Assembly: GCA_022410635.1 (NCBI GenBank)
Contig: JAJVDF010000655.1
Span: forward strand, 431,290 to 495,289
DNA: 64,000 bases
Origin: Tretioscincus oriximinensis
Lineage: Eukaryota > Chordata > Lepidosauria > Squamata > Gymnophthalmidae
Reading direction: 5' to 3'
In this document: positions 23,001-38,000 of the stretch, piece by piece
How the letters are laid out: every line of letters begins with the position of its first letter
Position numbering within the stretch: the stretch's first letter is position 1
Made by a program: the position numbers and the translations under genes
Notes under the pieces: model-generated
Database searches by the model: none
The model's input: only the letters and a program-made list of their open reading frames with translations
Told to the model about the DNA's origin: nothing

Positions 23001-26000
23001 GATAGTATAGGATGCCTAGGATGGTATAGCAAATCCTGCATTGAGTAGGAAGGGATGTCCCATCCCACTCTGTGACTCATATTAGTTGCAATAATAATTT
23101 ATTTCTTGTATATTTTGTGAACTGCAGCTATGGCTATAAAATTACTTTTGGCAGTCTGCTAGTTGTAGCTGTTTTAGACTATCCAGCCTTGTTGGCTGGG
23201 TTTGATGGAAGTCCAATTTGGTCAAGGTTGCGGTGAAGCACCATTTACTCAACGGAAACATTAGAAGGGGTTGTGAAATAGTGGGATTTAGTTTGTACTA
23301 TTCATGGTGTTCTTTTTGCTCTTTAACCTTAAAGTAGTCTTTTCATCTAAAGCCAAAGCTATCCATTTTTTAATTTTTCTTGTCTTATCACTTTTTCTTG
23401 TCTTTTTTTCAATTCATAGAATAACCAAGAAAATATACATAGCAATGAAAAGTTAGTTTATGCAAATAGTCGTTATGGATGTTGCGAGCTCCTGATAGAA
23501 GGAACAATTCCAGGTTAAGGCAATTGCATTTGAGATGCACAAATAAAACTGCAGAGCTAAGTATAATTAAGAAGAAGAAAGTAATGAAACAGTTAAAGAA
23601 AAGGTGCTTTTGTGAATGCCCTATCCTTAACTTAAGAGGTTCCTTGTTCAGCCAGCTATATGACACTTTCTTTAGGCAGTTTTCATCTGGCATATCATTG
23701 CCCTGCCACCTGTCCCTGCGTCCCCACTCCATCCCAGAGTAGGCCCAAGCCTGCAGCCTCCATTACTGGGAGGCACACGAAAACCTTCGGGTGCTCCCAG
23801 TAGTGGAGCCCGGGGATTGGGCCTACTCCCACCCTCCTTTCCTCCCATGGTCCCCTCTCCCTTCCCTGCCTTCCCTCCCCTCTCCACCCTACTCTTCCTT
23901 CTTCCTCTCCCCTATCTGGTATGCCTTACCTGTTGCAGGTCCAGGTGCATGCGGATCCCACAGAGTTCAACGATGGTTTGAAGAGTATTTGAGTTGCCTG
24001 GGCAGAGTGACCTTCTGGTTGCGAGTGGCCCTTTGGTTCTTCAGTCCATCGCTGGTCTGTGGAGCTCCTGGCTCTGAATCTGGTAAGGTAGGGGAGAACA
24101 TGAGGAAGGTATGGAGGAGGAGGAAAAAGAAGAACACAGGGAGAGGGAGGGAACAAGAGAGGTATGTATATAGGTGGGCAGGTAGGTAGATAAGTACAAA
24201 GATAGGTAGGTACTTAGGTAGGAGATAGGTAGGAAGGCAGGGAGGTGTAGCAGAAGAAAAAGCCCACTGCCTTAGGTAGAACACTATAGCCCACTATAAC
24301 CCTAAGGCAGTGAGCTTGATTCCACTAGTAGATTTATAAAGAGGCAAAACAATACTTGCCCACTTGTTTTCGAATTCTTCTATGTAAAAAGGAGAGGCAT
24401 GTCTAAGGTTTTGTAGGCCATCTTACTTTCAGTCCACAAGAAGCAGACTTCATTTTCTTTACACCCAAAGGACTTTATTGTCAGTGTAAAGTTAAAGAAA
24501 GTAGAAATTTGAAATATGATTTGAAATTTTATTTGGTATGATTTGATTTTTTTCTGCTAACAGAAAGTCTGATTAAGATGATCTCTGACTTGCGTGTAAA
24601 TTAAATTCTTTTTATCCATTTCAACTTTCAAGGGGGAATGGGGTGTGAGGGTGGTAGATTTCAATTGTTTTTGTGTGGTGTAAATTTTAACTCCTCTATG
24701 GGTGTTTCTATTTTGGTAAGATCTATAAATGTATGTTTATAACATCAAACTCATAATAAATATATATATATATTTAACTCCTCTATGGGTGTTTCTATTT
24801 TGGTAAGATCTATAAATGTATGTTTATAACATCAAACTCATAATAAATAATAATAAATAGAAATACCCATAGAGGAGTTAAAATTTACACCACACAAAAA
24901 CAATTGAAATCTACCACCCTCACACCCCATTCCCCCTTGAAAGTTGAAATGGATAAAAAGAATTTAATTCATATATACAAAAAAAAATCCTTGTGATTTT
25001 TGCTTTTTCAACTGGAATTAGTATTCTGTTTCTGCTAGCTTCCAGGGTAACTCTTTTCAAACATGAAATAATGTTGCCTTCTACAACATACTGTGTTTTG
25101 TTTTTGTTTTTTTTACATACAATTTAGCAACTAACTTTGCTTGCACTAATGTTAAACAAAGCTATGCGTCTTTATTGGTAAAGATTGTAATTAAGATTTT
25201 AGGTGCTAGGAAGTCTTTCGTCCTTTCAATTTTTTTCCTGTTGAGGTTTTTTTATTTTCAGGGTACTAAGCTTTTATTTTACATGTTTCAATAAAGGATT
25301 GTTTTTAAAAAGGAGAAACTTGAATCTTAAAATTTAATCTATCATTAAACCTATGGTATATTAATAATTGGATAGAATCTTTCCAGTATTGGGCAACCAT
25401 TACTATAGGGGCAAGAAAAGCAAGAGTTACCTGTGCTTTCAAATGAGGTTGTAATACTAGGAAAGTGTAACTTGAAAAAATAAAAAATAAAGATGCCAAA
25501 ATAATGAAAAATTGGTACAATGTTGAACATTACTAATTGGTAAACAAAAACAATACTAGGGACTTTATTTTATATAGTATTTCTCATCTCTGTTCTAATT
25601 TTTTGCCAATAATAATTTATTCTATCAACACACATCACATGTATATGCAAAAATCTGTATATAAATATCTTAGATACTTAGGTAATACTATATTGTGCAA
25701 CCTACTTGAGGCATCGTGTACTTTCTAATCATTACTAATGTCTTTCATTTTTTTCTCAGTCTCATATGAACCTAACATTAAATGTCTTTGAACAGTATTC
25801 TTGCAAAACATTCTGAATGACCAATGTAAGGCTTTTCCTTACTTTTCTGGGAGTGAAGACTGCTAAACACAAGGGGAAGCCTGTAGATCAGGTTAGTAGC
25901 AATGTGGGAAGAGATCTTAAATTGAATGGCTGGCTTTCATTTTGCCAAATATCACTTGGACTTTTTGTATATCAAAATACAGTATGGGAGGATGAAATTA

Positions 26001-29000
26001 AAGCTTCCAAGTTCTCTTGCTTTATTGCCTTGTAGTCACAAGTCATAAGTTATTACATCTGAATGGCAAGAAATTACTTCTAAGTGAGGATTATACAATG
26101 ACATTTATAAATGATCATATTTTCCCCAAGTTTTCCAATTTTTAAATTTTTTTTAAGACAGTAACAGTAAAGAAAAACAATACGCACAAACAGATACAAA
26201 AACCTATGCCCTTCCCCCAAATTACCCGTCTCCCTCCTGTATATGTCTAGATGGTAACAAAGGAATAGAAAAAAGAAAGAAGAAAGCATAACAAAACCAT
26301 AAAATACATCATATAACATTTCTGTGCCCGAAAAACATCTGTATTGTTTGTTGTTTGAATTAAAGTGATATTATTAGAAATAAACTATCTATGAGCTTAT
26401 ACCATTTTCTAACCCATCTTGATTAGCATACCACTCCTCTGCATCCTTTTCTGTCTAATATTGAACTGCATAAATTCATGATATATTCCCACCAGTTTTC
26501 AGTAGTCCGCTTTGTTTTGTCCTTCCATCTACTAGTGATTACAATGTGTGGTGCCCAAATATTTTGTTTCACAATTAAAAAATTGTCCAGGTTCACTATT
26601 GCCAGTTCTTTTAGTAGCGGGATCTGTACATTGGTAATCTTGTTGATTTTGTTCAAAATGCTTTGCCAGAACATGGACAAATTTTGATAGCATTGGGGGG
26701 ATATACCCACCATGTGGGACAACTGAGCTGGTGTTCCATATCATTTCATTATTATCTTGATCTCTACCTCTTTCACCCAGCTATATTTATTTGTTGTATA
26801 TCCTTCACCCAATTAGGCCAGACACTCTTTAGATCTGGAGTATCTCCCTCCCACTGCTGTTTTATTACCTCTTGATTCCTGTATTTTTGTAGAATTAATA
26901 ATGTTATAAATATCCCCCACCAATCTCTTTTCTCCTTTTATTTCAGAGAAATAGCCGTGTTAGTCTAGCAGAAAGTCCAGCAAAGGAGCTAGCAGCACTT
27001 TGAGACTAACTTGAGAAAAGTGGTTGGCATAAGCTTTCGTAGACAGGTCTACTTCTTCAGATGAGGAAGAAGCATCTGAAGAAGTAGACCTGTCTACGAA
27101 AGCTTATGCCAACCACTTCTCTCAAGTTAGTCTCAAAGTGCTGCTAGCTCATTTGCTGGATTTTCTCCTTTTAGTCTTCTGTTTATTATTTCCTCAATTT
27201 CCTGCTTTGTTTCCTGCATACTGACTCTAACTTCCTGAGTATAAATAAATCTGCTGGGGGTAAGTTCTGCATCTAATATCTGATACCTCTTAAATTTTTG
27301 TATATCATTCAAATTTATAGGGTCCTGTGATTCATTAAATAATTCTCTAATCATATGCCCTCCTTGAGATGTTACTAAATCCAGATATTCTTCCAAATTA
27401 TCTTTTCCTCCATTATTGGATGCAGCTTGCCTTTTACTAAATATTTCATATTCTGTCTCCAGACTTTATGTAACATATCAGGTGGTAGAAGCCACAATCT
27501 TGATTTCCTGACAGTTTTATTAACCATAAAGTTTAATTTCCTTTACGGGCAATCCACTTTTTGTTTTTCCCTGAATTCTAAATCTATTAGTTTTAATATT
27601 TGGAAGGTGTCAAAATTCAGCGCTAAGCAGGGAAATCCCTAAACCACTTCAGAAGTTGGAGAGAACAATGTTTTGTTAGCAATCCTATTCCTATTGTTGT
27701 TGAGCACCCAATTTTTTTATAGCAAGATGCCAACTTCTCAGCGTCTTTATTGGTATATTTACCAGAAGAACTTGAAAGAGGTAAAGAAATTTGGGCAGTA
27801 TCATCATCTTTATGGCCTTTATTTTGGTGAGAATCCTCCACGTCTGGTTATCCCAGTTATTTAATAATTGGCTATTTTTTTCCATACTGGATTGTAATTT
27901 ACAGGTATGATCTTATCCAGATTCCTAGGGGTCCAAATGCCCAGATATATTATTTTTTAAAACTCCAATTTAAGGCCAGTAATTTGGACCACCTGGTGCT
28001 GTTCCAACCAGGGCACAATTTTTTTCCAGTTTTTAAGTGCGGTATCATACTGCAAGGATCATTAGTTGCTAATAAAGCATTATATGCATATAAGTTCAAT
28101 TTCTGGTTTTCTTGGCTCACCTGATAATTTTTTATGTTATCGTTTAATCCTGTTCGCTAGGGTTCCAACCACCAAAATCAAAATTAAAGGCAATAGTTTT
28201 CCATTAAAAGCAGTGGGAATTACTTAAACAGACTACCAGTAGATTAAATTTAAAATGTTTTGTAAGTATTTTCTACTTTTGAACTGTTTCTTTCTTCCAA
28301 GACTCTTCTGCAGTATATGCATTATGTTGTACGTTGAGATCCCCATAATAAATTTAGCAGGCAGGTTGCAAGCAGATTTTGTCGTAAGAACATAAAAATA
28401 TAAGAGGAACCCTGCTGAATTGGTCCAAAGCCCATCTAGTCCACCATTCTGTCTCATACATTGGCCCACCAATTGCACCTGGGCAGTATGGAACAGAAGA
28501 AGGTAATGCCATGCCATGCACAATGCCATTGCTGTGAGCATGGATTGCAAAAAATACTCTATTTGGAGTCATCCTTCACACACATTGATTAACTTACTGT
28601 AATAATTTGATAGTATGCTGATCTGACATTTTGCCTTCATTGACATCGTATTTATTCTTGATAACAATAACAACAATACTTTCATACTAATATAATTTTA
28701 GATAATATGCAGACTTCAGAAGAAAGGTGGGATTCTAATATTTTTAAATGCTCTTTGCAGTGGCTACCATGGCTATGTAACTAGATTGTGCAGAAGCAAA
28801 CATTTTAATTGAAAAGAGTTGATTGTAAATTTTGCAATGCTATTACAGGTTTAGCTAGTGTGTATTAAGCTGTTTAATATGCTCTTCAGTGTCACACTGT
28901 GTTCCAAAATTGTCTTAATGGTCAAGCCAAAGTTAAGCTTATTACAGTTAAATCTGTAAGTTTATTATAGATAAACTATGATTTTCTTTCTAATTTTTTT

Positions 29001-32000
29001 CTTTCAACAGAAACTTTCTTCTATGCCAAGAACATGTAAGGTTTCTGATTTAAGCTTAAATTGTTTTGCATACTTTATAAATGAGAAACAGAAACTTATT
29101 ACCTTTAAATAACTGAAACAATATAGGAAAGCAGCAAAATTCAATATAATTAATTTGGTGTAAGTTAGATAAATTGAGAGCATCATTTGGTAATCTATAT
29201 GTAATTTACAACAAGAAAATATTAAACACTCAAGACATAACCCAGTTAAATAATTTAAATTCTAACAATTAACTGCATGTATACTGGAAATTTGTGTTCT
29301 TTATGTTTAATTGTATAAACCAATACAGTATTTCTAAAGGTTTTTTTTACTACCCAGCATCCTTGGTTGATCCTGTTATATCAAGACAGAGCCTTCCTTA
29401 AGAATTTCATAGACAGCTTCTGTTGCCTTGGAGTTAATTGACATATTTGTCATTGTTTAATATTACTTTACTTACAGCGCTCTAACTATAGCTGCAGCTG
29501 TTTTTTTGTGCTTAACAAATCTTTTCTTAAAATAGACAAACTAAGACTTGCTGACTTGCTGCCAATTCTGTTTAAAAACAGATAAAATACTTTAAGTTTC
29601 CCAGAATAACTGCCCAGTGTTATAATTAGCTTTTCCTAGCCATTAGCTGCTGTAAATGCCATCATTTTTTCTGTAACTGAATTGTAACATATCGCATCTG
29701 CCTTGTCAGTTTTAAAAATGACAGCTTAGCATTTATTGAATAACTAGTAATGTATTTCCATTACACGTTTTTGTATATTGTATTTTAAAGATTTTATAAT
29801 CACATTACTGTGACTATAAATTGTTACCAGTCTGTTCCTGCCAGTGTCATCTTCTCTCCCTCTGCAGCTGCTCAAGAATGTGGTAGTTTTTATATAGAAA
29901 ACAAAGGTGCTTTTATACAATATGCCTTGGAAGAATTGTAATTGTCAGAGCAGGAAACCTATATAATATACTGTAGCTTACATTCTGTAAAACTACAATG
30001 AAAGCCATGCAAGTCTTGAAATAAATTTTTAACACAAACAGAATACTTTCATTTAGTGGCTTCAGCTTGTATTGTTACGTAAATTGCTCTGGCACAGAGG
30101 TTTTGGAATCTTGTAGGCAATCTTTAGGGAAGAGGAAACTTGCTAGACATGTTCTTTTAAAAGTTATTTATTAAGAATGAAGTTGGCAACTAATCGAAAG
30201 TTTATTTAAAACAGCTTAAGCTGGTGCAAGAAATGGCCAACGGGTGACACTCCAGATGTTCCTGAACTACAACTCCCAACATTCCCTTTGGTTTAGCAGA
30301 GTGGGCTTGTAGTGATCCCTCCATGTAGCCAGCCCCGAGCTTCCATGAAGTGTCCCCCACAACCTGCTGTACTTTTAGTTTCCTGCATTCATGTCCACAA
30401 TATTAACCCAATCTGGTTAATATCGCTTTCAATATATTTCTTAAGATTTCCTGTCAGAAGCATATATATAATATCTGCATCCACTGCCACCATTAATCCT
30501 CATGAACCCTCACCTCCATGACACAGACACCTGTGGCTTTTATAACAAACAAAGAAATAAATTTAACATATAACATAGTGAACTTGACCTCAAAGTTACT
30601 TTTCTTCTTTTCTTCTCACAATGTTACTGGTTCATTTGTATCCTGTCCTCCACTCAGGCCTCTGCTCCAGTTTATTTTACTTAAAGGGAGATCTCAATAT
30701 TTGATTTCGTCCCTTTGGGGTTTATTCTTAGAAATATCATGCAGTTATTCTGCTGCTCAGCTGACAATCACTGCTGTTTTTTCACATTTGAACTGTATTT
30801 CCAGCCTTTATTAACTTTTTCATTTCCAGGGCTTAACAGTGGTGGGAGTTGTGGTTCAGGAACATCTGGAGTGTCGCCCATTAGCCATCACTGCCTGGGT
30901 AAAAGAATACTCAAAGTGCCCCTAGTCCCAGTGTTGTGTGACAGATTTTTTTCTTCTCTATTAACCTTATCCTTAGAAATAAGCAAAGCAAATGCACTCA
31001 TGGCAACCATCACATTTTTACCTTTTTTTCTGCTATTGGTTGCATATGAGATGAATCTCCAAACAAGTTCCAAAACTACTCTAGGGCACACTTTTATGTT
31101 GAGCCTGCTGCATCAAACATGATCTCCTTGAGAAATCATGCATATAATTAATTTTACATTTATATTTGAGAAGAGTAGATAAAAATCTGATTTATTAATA
31201 CAAGTATTAATACAATACCTCTTAGCATGCACCATGTTTATTTTTCAGTTGGTAAATTTCTCTACTATCTTATGACAAAAGTATAATAGCCATTAATTAA
31301 TAAAAACAACTTTTAACCTTATAAAAAGGTATTCAACTGGAAGTCATGGAAACCTATATAAAGAAAAACATCTTGATTGGTCGTATGTGTGTGTAGATCC
31401 ATATTGCATATATTTCAGTGTATTCAGAAATAGTTGAGATCGAAAATGAAATAAAATGAAGGGCTGATTTGGTCTGTTTCTCAGCCTTGCATATCTTGCA
31501 AGATCATTGTGAAGAATTCTGCCAGCTGTCATAATTACCTTGAATGAAATGATGGGATATCAATGAAATGATGAATTTGGCTAATCAGTTACCATATATT
31601 TAGCATTGAAAATAGAAGTACGGTTAAAAACAGTGCCTACTCCAACAGTCTTGGTAGCTGGAGCATTGTAAAGGCAGTTGTGCAAGCAAAATATGCTTCA
31701 TCTTTGCTGCCTTCTGGGTTGCTGACAGTCCCTTCATTACTGTCATAGTGCACATGTGACATACCGTGATGGAAAAGAAGCTCAGAAGCCACAAATTTTA
31801 AAAGTTGGGCTATTGAATCTGATTTTTTCAAAGGTTTGGCTTTCTTGAGAATCTGGGATTTACCCCAGTTTTTGGGACCATCTCAGGCAAATCGGGGAAT
31901 GTGGTAACCCTAGCCATAGTTCCCATAAAATATAAGACTGAACATTGATTGTTACATTTTAACCTCGTATATAAGGAAGGAAAGCATTTTTCTGCATGAA

Positions 32001-35000
32001 AGATTCAGTGATGATCAAGATGGGCAGATGCAATAGAACTTCAACAAATACAATATCTATTAAGAGACAATCGGAAAAATATTTTTAAAAAATATTTAAA
32101 AACCTCAAAATCTGCAGATGTAAAATTTCAGCATGACTTTCAGTTTCCTAGTAAAACAATAGATTTTCTGTTGTACAGGTAAACTAACATTTATATCTTT
32201 ATTAGATTAGATAGGGTTTCTTGAACCCCAGCATTTTTTCTTACAGTGTCAGTTAGTTGGAGCAGTTGAGAAGTTATCCTCCAGATATCAAAACACCGCC
32301 AATACGTTATATCCGACAATACTTGGAATTTTTCAGTGGAAACTTCAAGTTTTCCTATTTCTGATATTTACATAAGTACAATATTTTCGTAATAGTAGAT
32401 ATCAGAAATAGGAAAATTGTAGTCCTTGGAAATATACACAGTATGTTCAGTTTTTGCTGCAGTGCAGATTATAGCATCACCTGGTTTGAGATCTTAGTTG
32501 TCTTTAAGTCTGTTCCAAGTCAACCTTGTTTTCCATTTGTACTGTTGCACAAATGAAATAGCTTCTACCATTAACTATTTAATCTGAACTCTCTTTGAAC
32601 TATGTTGTAGCTGTTCAGGGTGAGCATGTTTTTTAATTTAACTGGTTAATCCTATTTCTGTATCTTCTAGTAGTATTGCAAATTAAGATGTAGATTTTCT
32701 CATTCCTTAATCCTTCTTGCCAGCAAAGGATTAGATTCAAATTGCCTTGTTGCTTGTGACACAGAAGGAGAGTTGTAAACCAATCTGGCTGATGTGTCAA
32801 TACAGAAAACGTGGTACATAGAATTTACTGGGTTTTTTTTAAGCTTTGCTCTGTTGAAGTGATGTCCGTAAAATATGAAATGTGTGGCTGCTTTCTGAAG
32901 TGTGCTTTCTCTTTGATAATACAAAGTCAGATACTGGAAACTAAGCAATGTAAACACATTCTTCCTTGAAATGATTTAAAACATCTGTATTTTGCATGTT
33001 CAACGTACAGTTTCAACTAACCTATTTTATGTATAATTAGCTTGCTTGAATAACTTTGCTTGATTTAATATACACTAAATTTCACGTTCAGTGCCCGCTA
33101 TGAAATATTAGATGTTTCTTTATAGAAAAAGTTTGGACTGAAGTAATCTTTAATCCAAACTATTTATGGTAATGGTTTGTAATTTGACAGTTTTTAGCCT
33201 AAGTGTGGCAGCGTTAAGTTTAGGTTTAGCGCTATATAAATAAATGTTAATAATAAAATAATATAATCATAATTTAAACCCAATTAATTTTCTAGAATCA
33301 ATGGTTCTCCACTGAGTACAATCTAATACAAGTACAATCTAATAATTAGTTAGGTATTTGAGAATTAGTCATCCATATTTTGTTACTTACTTTGTTACTG
33401 TGTTTCTTTTCCCTCCCAGAACATGAAATTGTCTGCTGAAGTTGAACCATTCATTCCTCAAAAGAAAGGCCCAGATTCGCTTATGATGCCTATGGCGCTA
33501 TCTAACGACAGTGGAAGTGTTAATGGTGTCGAACCATCTCCGATCCCTAGCTACCTGATAACTTGCTACCCATTTGTTCAGGAAAACCAGTCAAATAGGT
33601 AATTGCATTATTTCTTCATGAAAAGATACAATAGTTTCAGTATTGCTTTTGTGAATTTCAACTGGGCAGATTCTTTTCTGCAAAGCAAAATACTTAACCG
33701 GCATTAACAAGTCTTACTATTACTTCAGTATTGAATTGGAGTTGAAAAGTGGACTTCTTGTGCTAATAGTCAAAGAGGTCATACTACCCAATTCAATTGG
33801 GTTGTTCAGTGTTATTAATATCTGAGGCAAAATGAGGGGTACATGTGGGGAAACAGAGTGTGAGAAGAATTAATGAATGCCCTTGCTCCCATTGCGCTCT
33901 CTTCCATTGTTCTATTGTTGGTTCCTAGTTGCTGGCCATTCAATCAAAAGGAAAGCTGGATTGCAATGTCATTGTTCTATAATTGGCAAACAAGAAATAA
34001 CTGTATAACAATGGAAGTAAGCCCAGTAGAGAGCAGCTGCATTTATTGTTTAATTCCCCTTGCATTCAACCCATCCAGTTCCCTCCACCTTCTCATAGAT
34101 ATCGATGAAGATTTAGTAAAATACATCACAATCCCAGATCTCCCTTAAGTCATTTGCTGTCTTTGAATGTTAACTCTGCAATAGGCTTGTGCTAAGCTAT
34201 TTTCATGAAAGCAGCTGTCTTGGTCATTTCTAGGCTTGGGCACTTATTCTGCAAACTTATCTTTAGCTGGAGAATAAAGCTACAATTTTAAATTTTCAAC
34301 TCCTACAGGGCTGCTAGGTTAGCTCCCTTTGTGCTCGTTCAAAGCTAGACAGTGGCAAACGATGGCCATCCTTTTTTTGTTTAGAGCCCAAAATATTGGC
34401 CAGTCCTGTTTTTTCTAAAAAGTCATAATTGAAGATAAAATAATCAAAATGTGGATATTACTTTTGTCAGCTAGAATATTTTTCCTTTTTCTGTTTCAAA
34501 ATACTTTATTGATCTTTTCATATTTATACAATTTATTACCTTTACACCTTTTTGAACATTGCTCCCTTTTTCTCTCACTCCTGCCTCCTTTTCTCTTATT
34601 TACATCATTTTCATTGTTCAAGCCCTCAAGCACTCACATCTGGAAAATCAAGTCTTAACCTCAGTTTCATTGCTTTGCTCCTTACTTTTGCTCAAAATAT
34701 TTTTTTTACAATTAACCATTTCTGTTCACAATCCTTTTTACTATTTTCCAGATCATTAATTTTACAATTAGAGATTTCAGGTGTATTCATACATCTTCTG
34801 ATTTCAATTCATAAATCTCATGGATTGATCATTTTGTACTATCCTTCCATCCATACACTAAAACAGTCTGAGCACATGTTAGGTATAATATCCCTTGACA
34901 TTTTCTGTTTTCCATATTTTCACGTAACACAGCCATCTTTCCAGGTAATACTTAGTTGTGAATTAAATATACTATTTATTTCTGTTTCCACACTTCCCCA

Positions 35001-38000
35001 AAATTCTTTAACTTTTTGACATTCTCTTACTATATGTATGAAAATGCCTTTTTTTTTTTGCATCCATGCCAACATATTCCAGAAATGTGACAATTGTGCT
35101 GGTGTTCTATAACATTTATGCAGTATTTTCCTTCTTTTTTCTTTCATATGATTATTTTTAATTTATTTAATCCTTCTGATCTCTCTCTTAATATATTTTC
35201 TTATATTTATATCCACGCTCCAAATTTCATATATTTCCTCTTCAACCTCTTATTGTACTAACACTATATGCCTATAATTTTTTCCTGCTATTCCCTTTTT
35301 ATATATACAGCATATATAATCTTCTTTAAAATTTCTAATTCTGTATTTTTTGCCTGTATACCATCTTACTCTATCATTGTCTATATACAATTTAAACACC
35401 TTGGTCCAATCAACTTTCTAATGAATTATTTTCCTTTGAAATGAACCACAGAGCATCTAGTTTAATGATGTATGTGACAAATCATGTGCTATATGGGCTG
35501 CTTCAATCCATAAAGATCACAGTGCGAACTAATATTCACTATTAGTATGCAATTTATGGCATTAAGTAGAAATGCAGTTTTTCTTATAATACTAAGACAG
35601 AGATTCTGAGGTCAAGGGGATGTGAAGACAGTACTCAGGCAAGACTGAGCAATATGGATAAGTAAAAGTTTATTTTGTAAGTCATATGTTTTTGTAAATT
35701 GTGTCTTATTGTGGTTTCTAAGCGGGTTCAATGGTGAAAAGCTATTTTAATCTATGATGGCACTAAAATAGGATTGTGGGATTACATTGAAATGTAGTAA
35801 AAATCTACTTCTGATATTGTTTTCTCCTGTACTTAACTGAGTTTTACCATACCAATAACAATGACTAGGTGTTCATTCTAGATAATATATACATTATCTA
35901 AATATAGTCATTTCATAAATTATTAAATATGAATATGAAGAGTGGCACAGTACTGCATTTTTAGAGTTATAAAGACACATGAATACATAGAAAACGTTGA
36001 TATGATTTTCACATTTACCTGGTTTTGTTCTACAGGAAATCGATTTAACTTTGATCCTGACCATTCAGTCATTCTCTCTCATATTTTTACTTTTTATAGG
36101 CAACTTCCAATGTATAACAATGATATCAGGTGGCAGCAACCTAATCCAAATCCGGCTGGGCCATACCTTGCGTATCCCATTATTTCTGCTCAGCCTCCCA
36201 TTTCTGCAGAGTACACCTATTATCAATTGATGCCAGCTCCATGTGCTCAAGTTATGGGCTTTTATCATCCATTCCCAGCACCTTACTCAGCCTCATTTCA
36301 GACAGCAAGCGCCATAAACACCGTTATATCAGAATGCACAGATCGTCCAACACAACCAAGCCAGATCTTTCCATTATGTAGCCAGCGGAATAGAAGTGGT
36401 ACCAGAGGACCAGCAGGGCAAAAGGTAAACTGAGAGAGCATTTATTTAAGAGTGCACTGATGAATGGCAAAGTGAAGTGTTTTTCCACAAATACATATAT
36501 CGATTAAGCCTATGTTAATGTGTAACATTTTCATTTTAGTGTAATGTTAGAACAGTAACAAAAAAGAAGTATTAGAAAAACTTTGGATTTCCATGTTCAC
36601 ATAGGGAACGGCATGGCCTGTGATTAGCACTATAAAGCACAGCTTCTTCACAGGGCTGGGATATGCTACACTAAAGCACATGCGAACTTTTTTTATTATT
36701 AATATTATTTTATTATAATTTTATTATGTATTAATGTAGTCCATGATTTTGAGGCATGGATTTTCCAGGGTAATTGAACAAAGAATACCAATAATATTCC
36801 TAGTCTGGGAATATTACTGGCACTTTTTGCCCAATAGCCCTGCAAAATGCATGCCTGATTTGTATTCATAGAAAGCAAAAAAAAAAAAGGTTCAACAATA
36901 CTTTAGAGATGATGGTATAGTTTTCTAGCCAAATTGAAAGTTTTCCCTCTTTTTATATTATTTTATTCCCCCTGTGCACTACCTCTAAACTGCTGCGTTC
37001 TTTTGAGTTGGTACACAGGCACTTTATGTACTCCTCACATGGAGTATGGGAAATAGAGAGTGGATTCATATATATACCTGTTGAGCAGTCCCATTTGGAC
37101 TGGTCCACTTTTTAACCTTTCTGTACTCAGTTTGGGAGAGGGAGTGGTCTGTTCAGCATTCCTGTAGTGAACAGCCAGCCAGCTCTACAGCAGCCTTCCC
37201 CCTATAGCCCCAACTCTAGCAGGAACTGATGCAATCAGCAGGTAAAGAGTTTCAGACAGCGGTTTACTGGGAAACCCCTGAGTCAGTCCAATCCTTATTC
37301 CTCTCTATAGGTTAGCCCAAGCAACAGCTGCAGGTTCTACAGAAATTCTGAGGAATTCTGAGATACTTTGCTGTCCCTTCATTGGTACATTTGGGAACAT
37401 GTCATAGAGTATAGAGCATTAATACTTTCCAATAAACTTAGCTTAAACTGGTGGTGAGCTTTTAAGTTTCAGGTAAGTTTACACATGCTTTTGGAGTGAT
37501 TGAGGAATAGTCAAGCAAGAATTGTGAATGTTTTGTTCCTGCCCTTAGCTTGGAAAACAAAGGTAAAGTATAAGATAAATTTATGAATGCTTTTGGAATG
37601 ATTGGAGAATGGTAAGGTAATTCTTGTTGCTTGCCTTTACTGTTTCCCACAGTCTTCCCCTATGCTTCCATCTTTGTTGTCCAACAGAATGCTATAAAAC
37701 TAATGTTTTCAAAAATTTAATCTTCTAAAATATATTTTGTATTTAATATATCCATATAGAATTAGAAGCAGGAACGTCATTGTATTAGTTTGTCCATGGT
37801 CAGTATGAAACTTGGCTAGAAATTAATGGTTGTTGGAAATTAGGTGAACCACAACCTCTGATTCAGAGTTATTGCTGAGCGATACTTGTGTAGTATAAAG
37901 AAGAGCAAAGAAGGTCTCAGGGCAGCCAACCAAAGGGCACTTAATTTTAATAGCACTTCAAATATAAAGTGGGTTGAAGAACTCTTTTGCTGTTGCAGCA

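Noticed and set aside
35942..36433. 163-codon frame as a larger exon 3
   Set aside because: The first ~52 codons are intronic, without homology to the family, and an acceptor at 36,098-36,099 gives the right phase.
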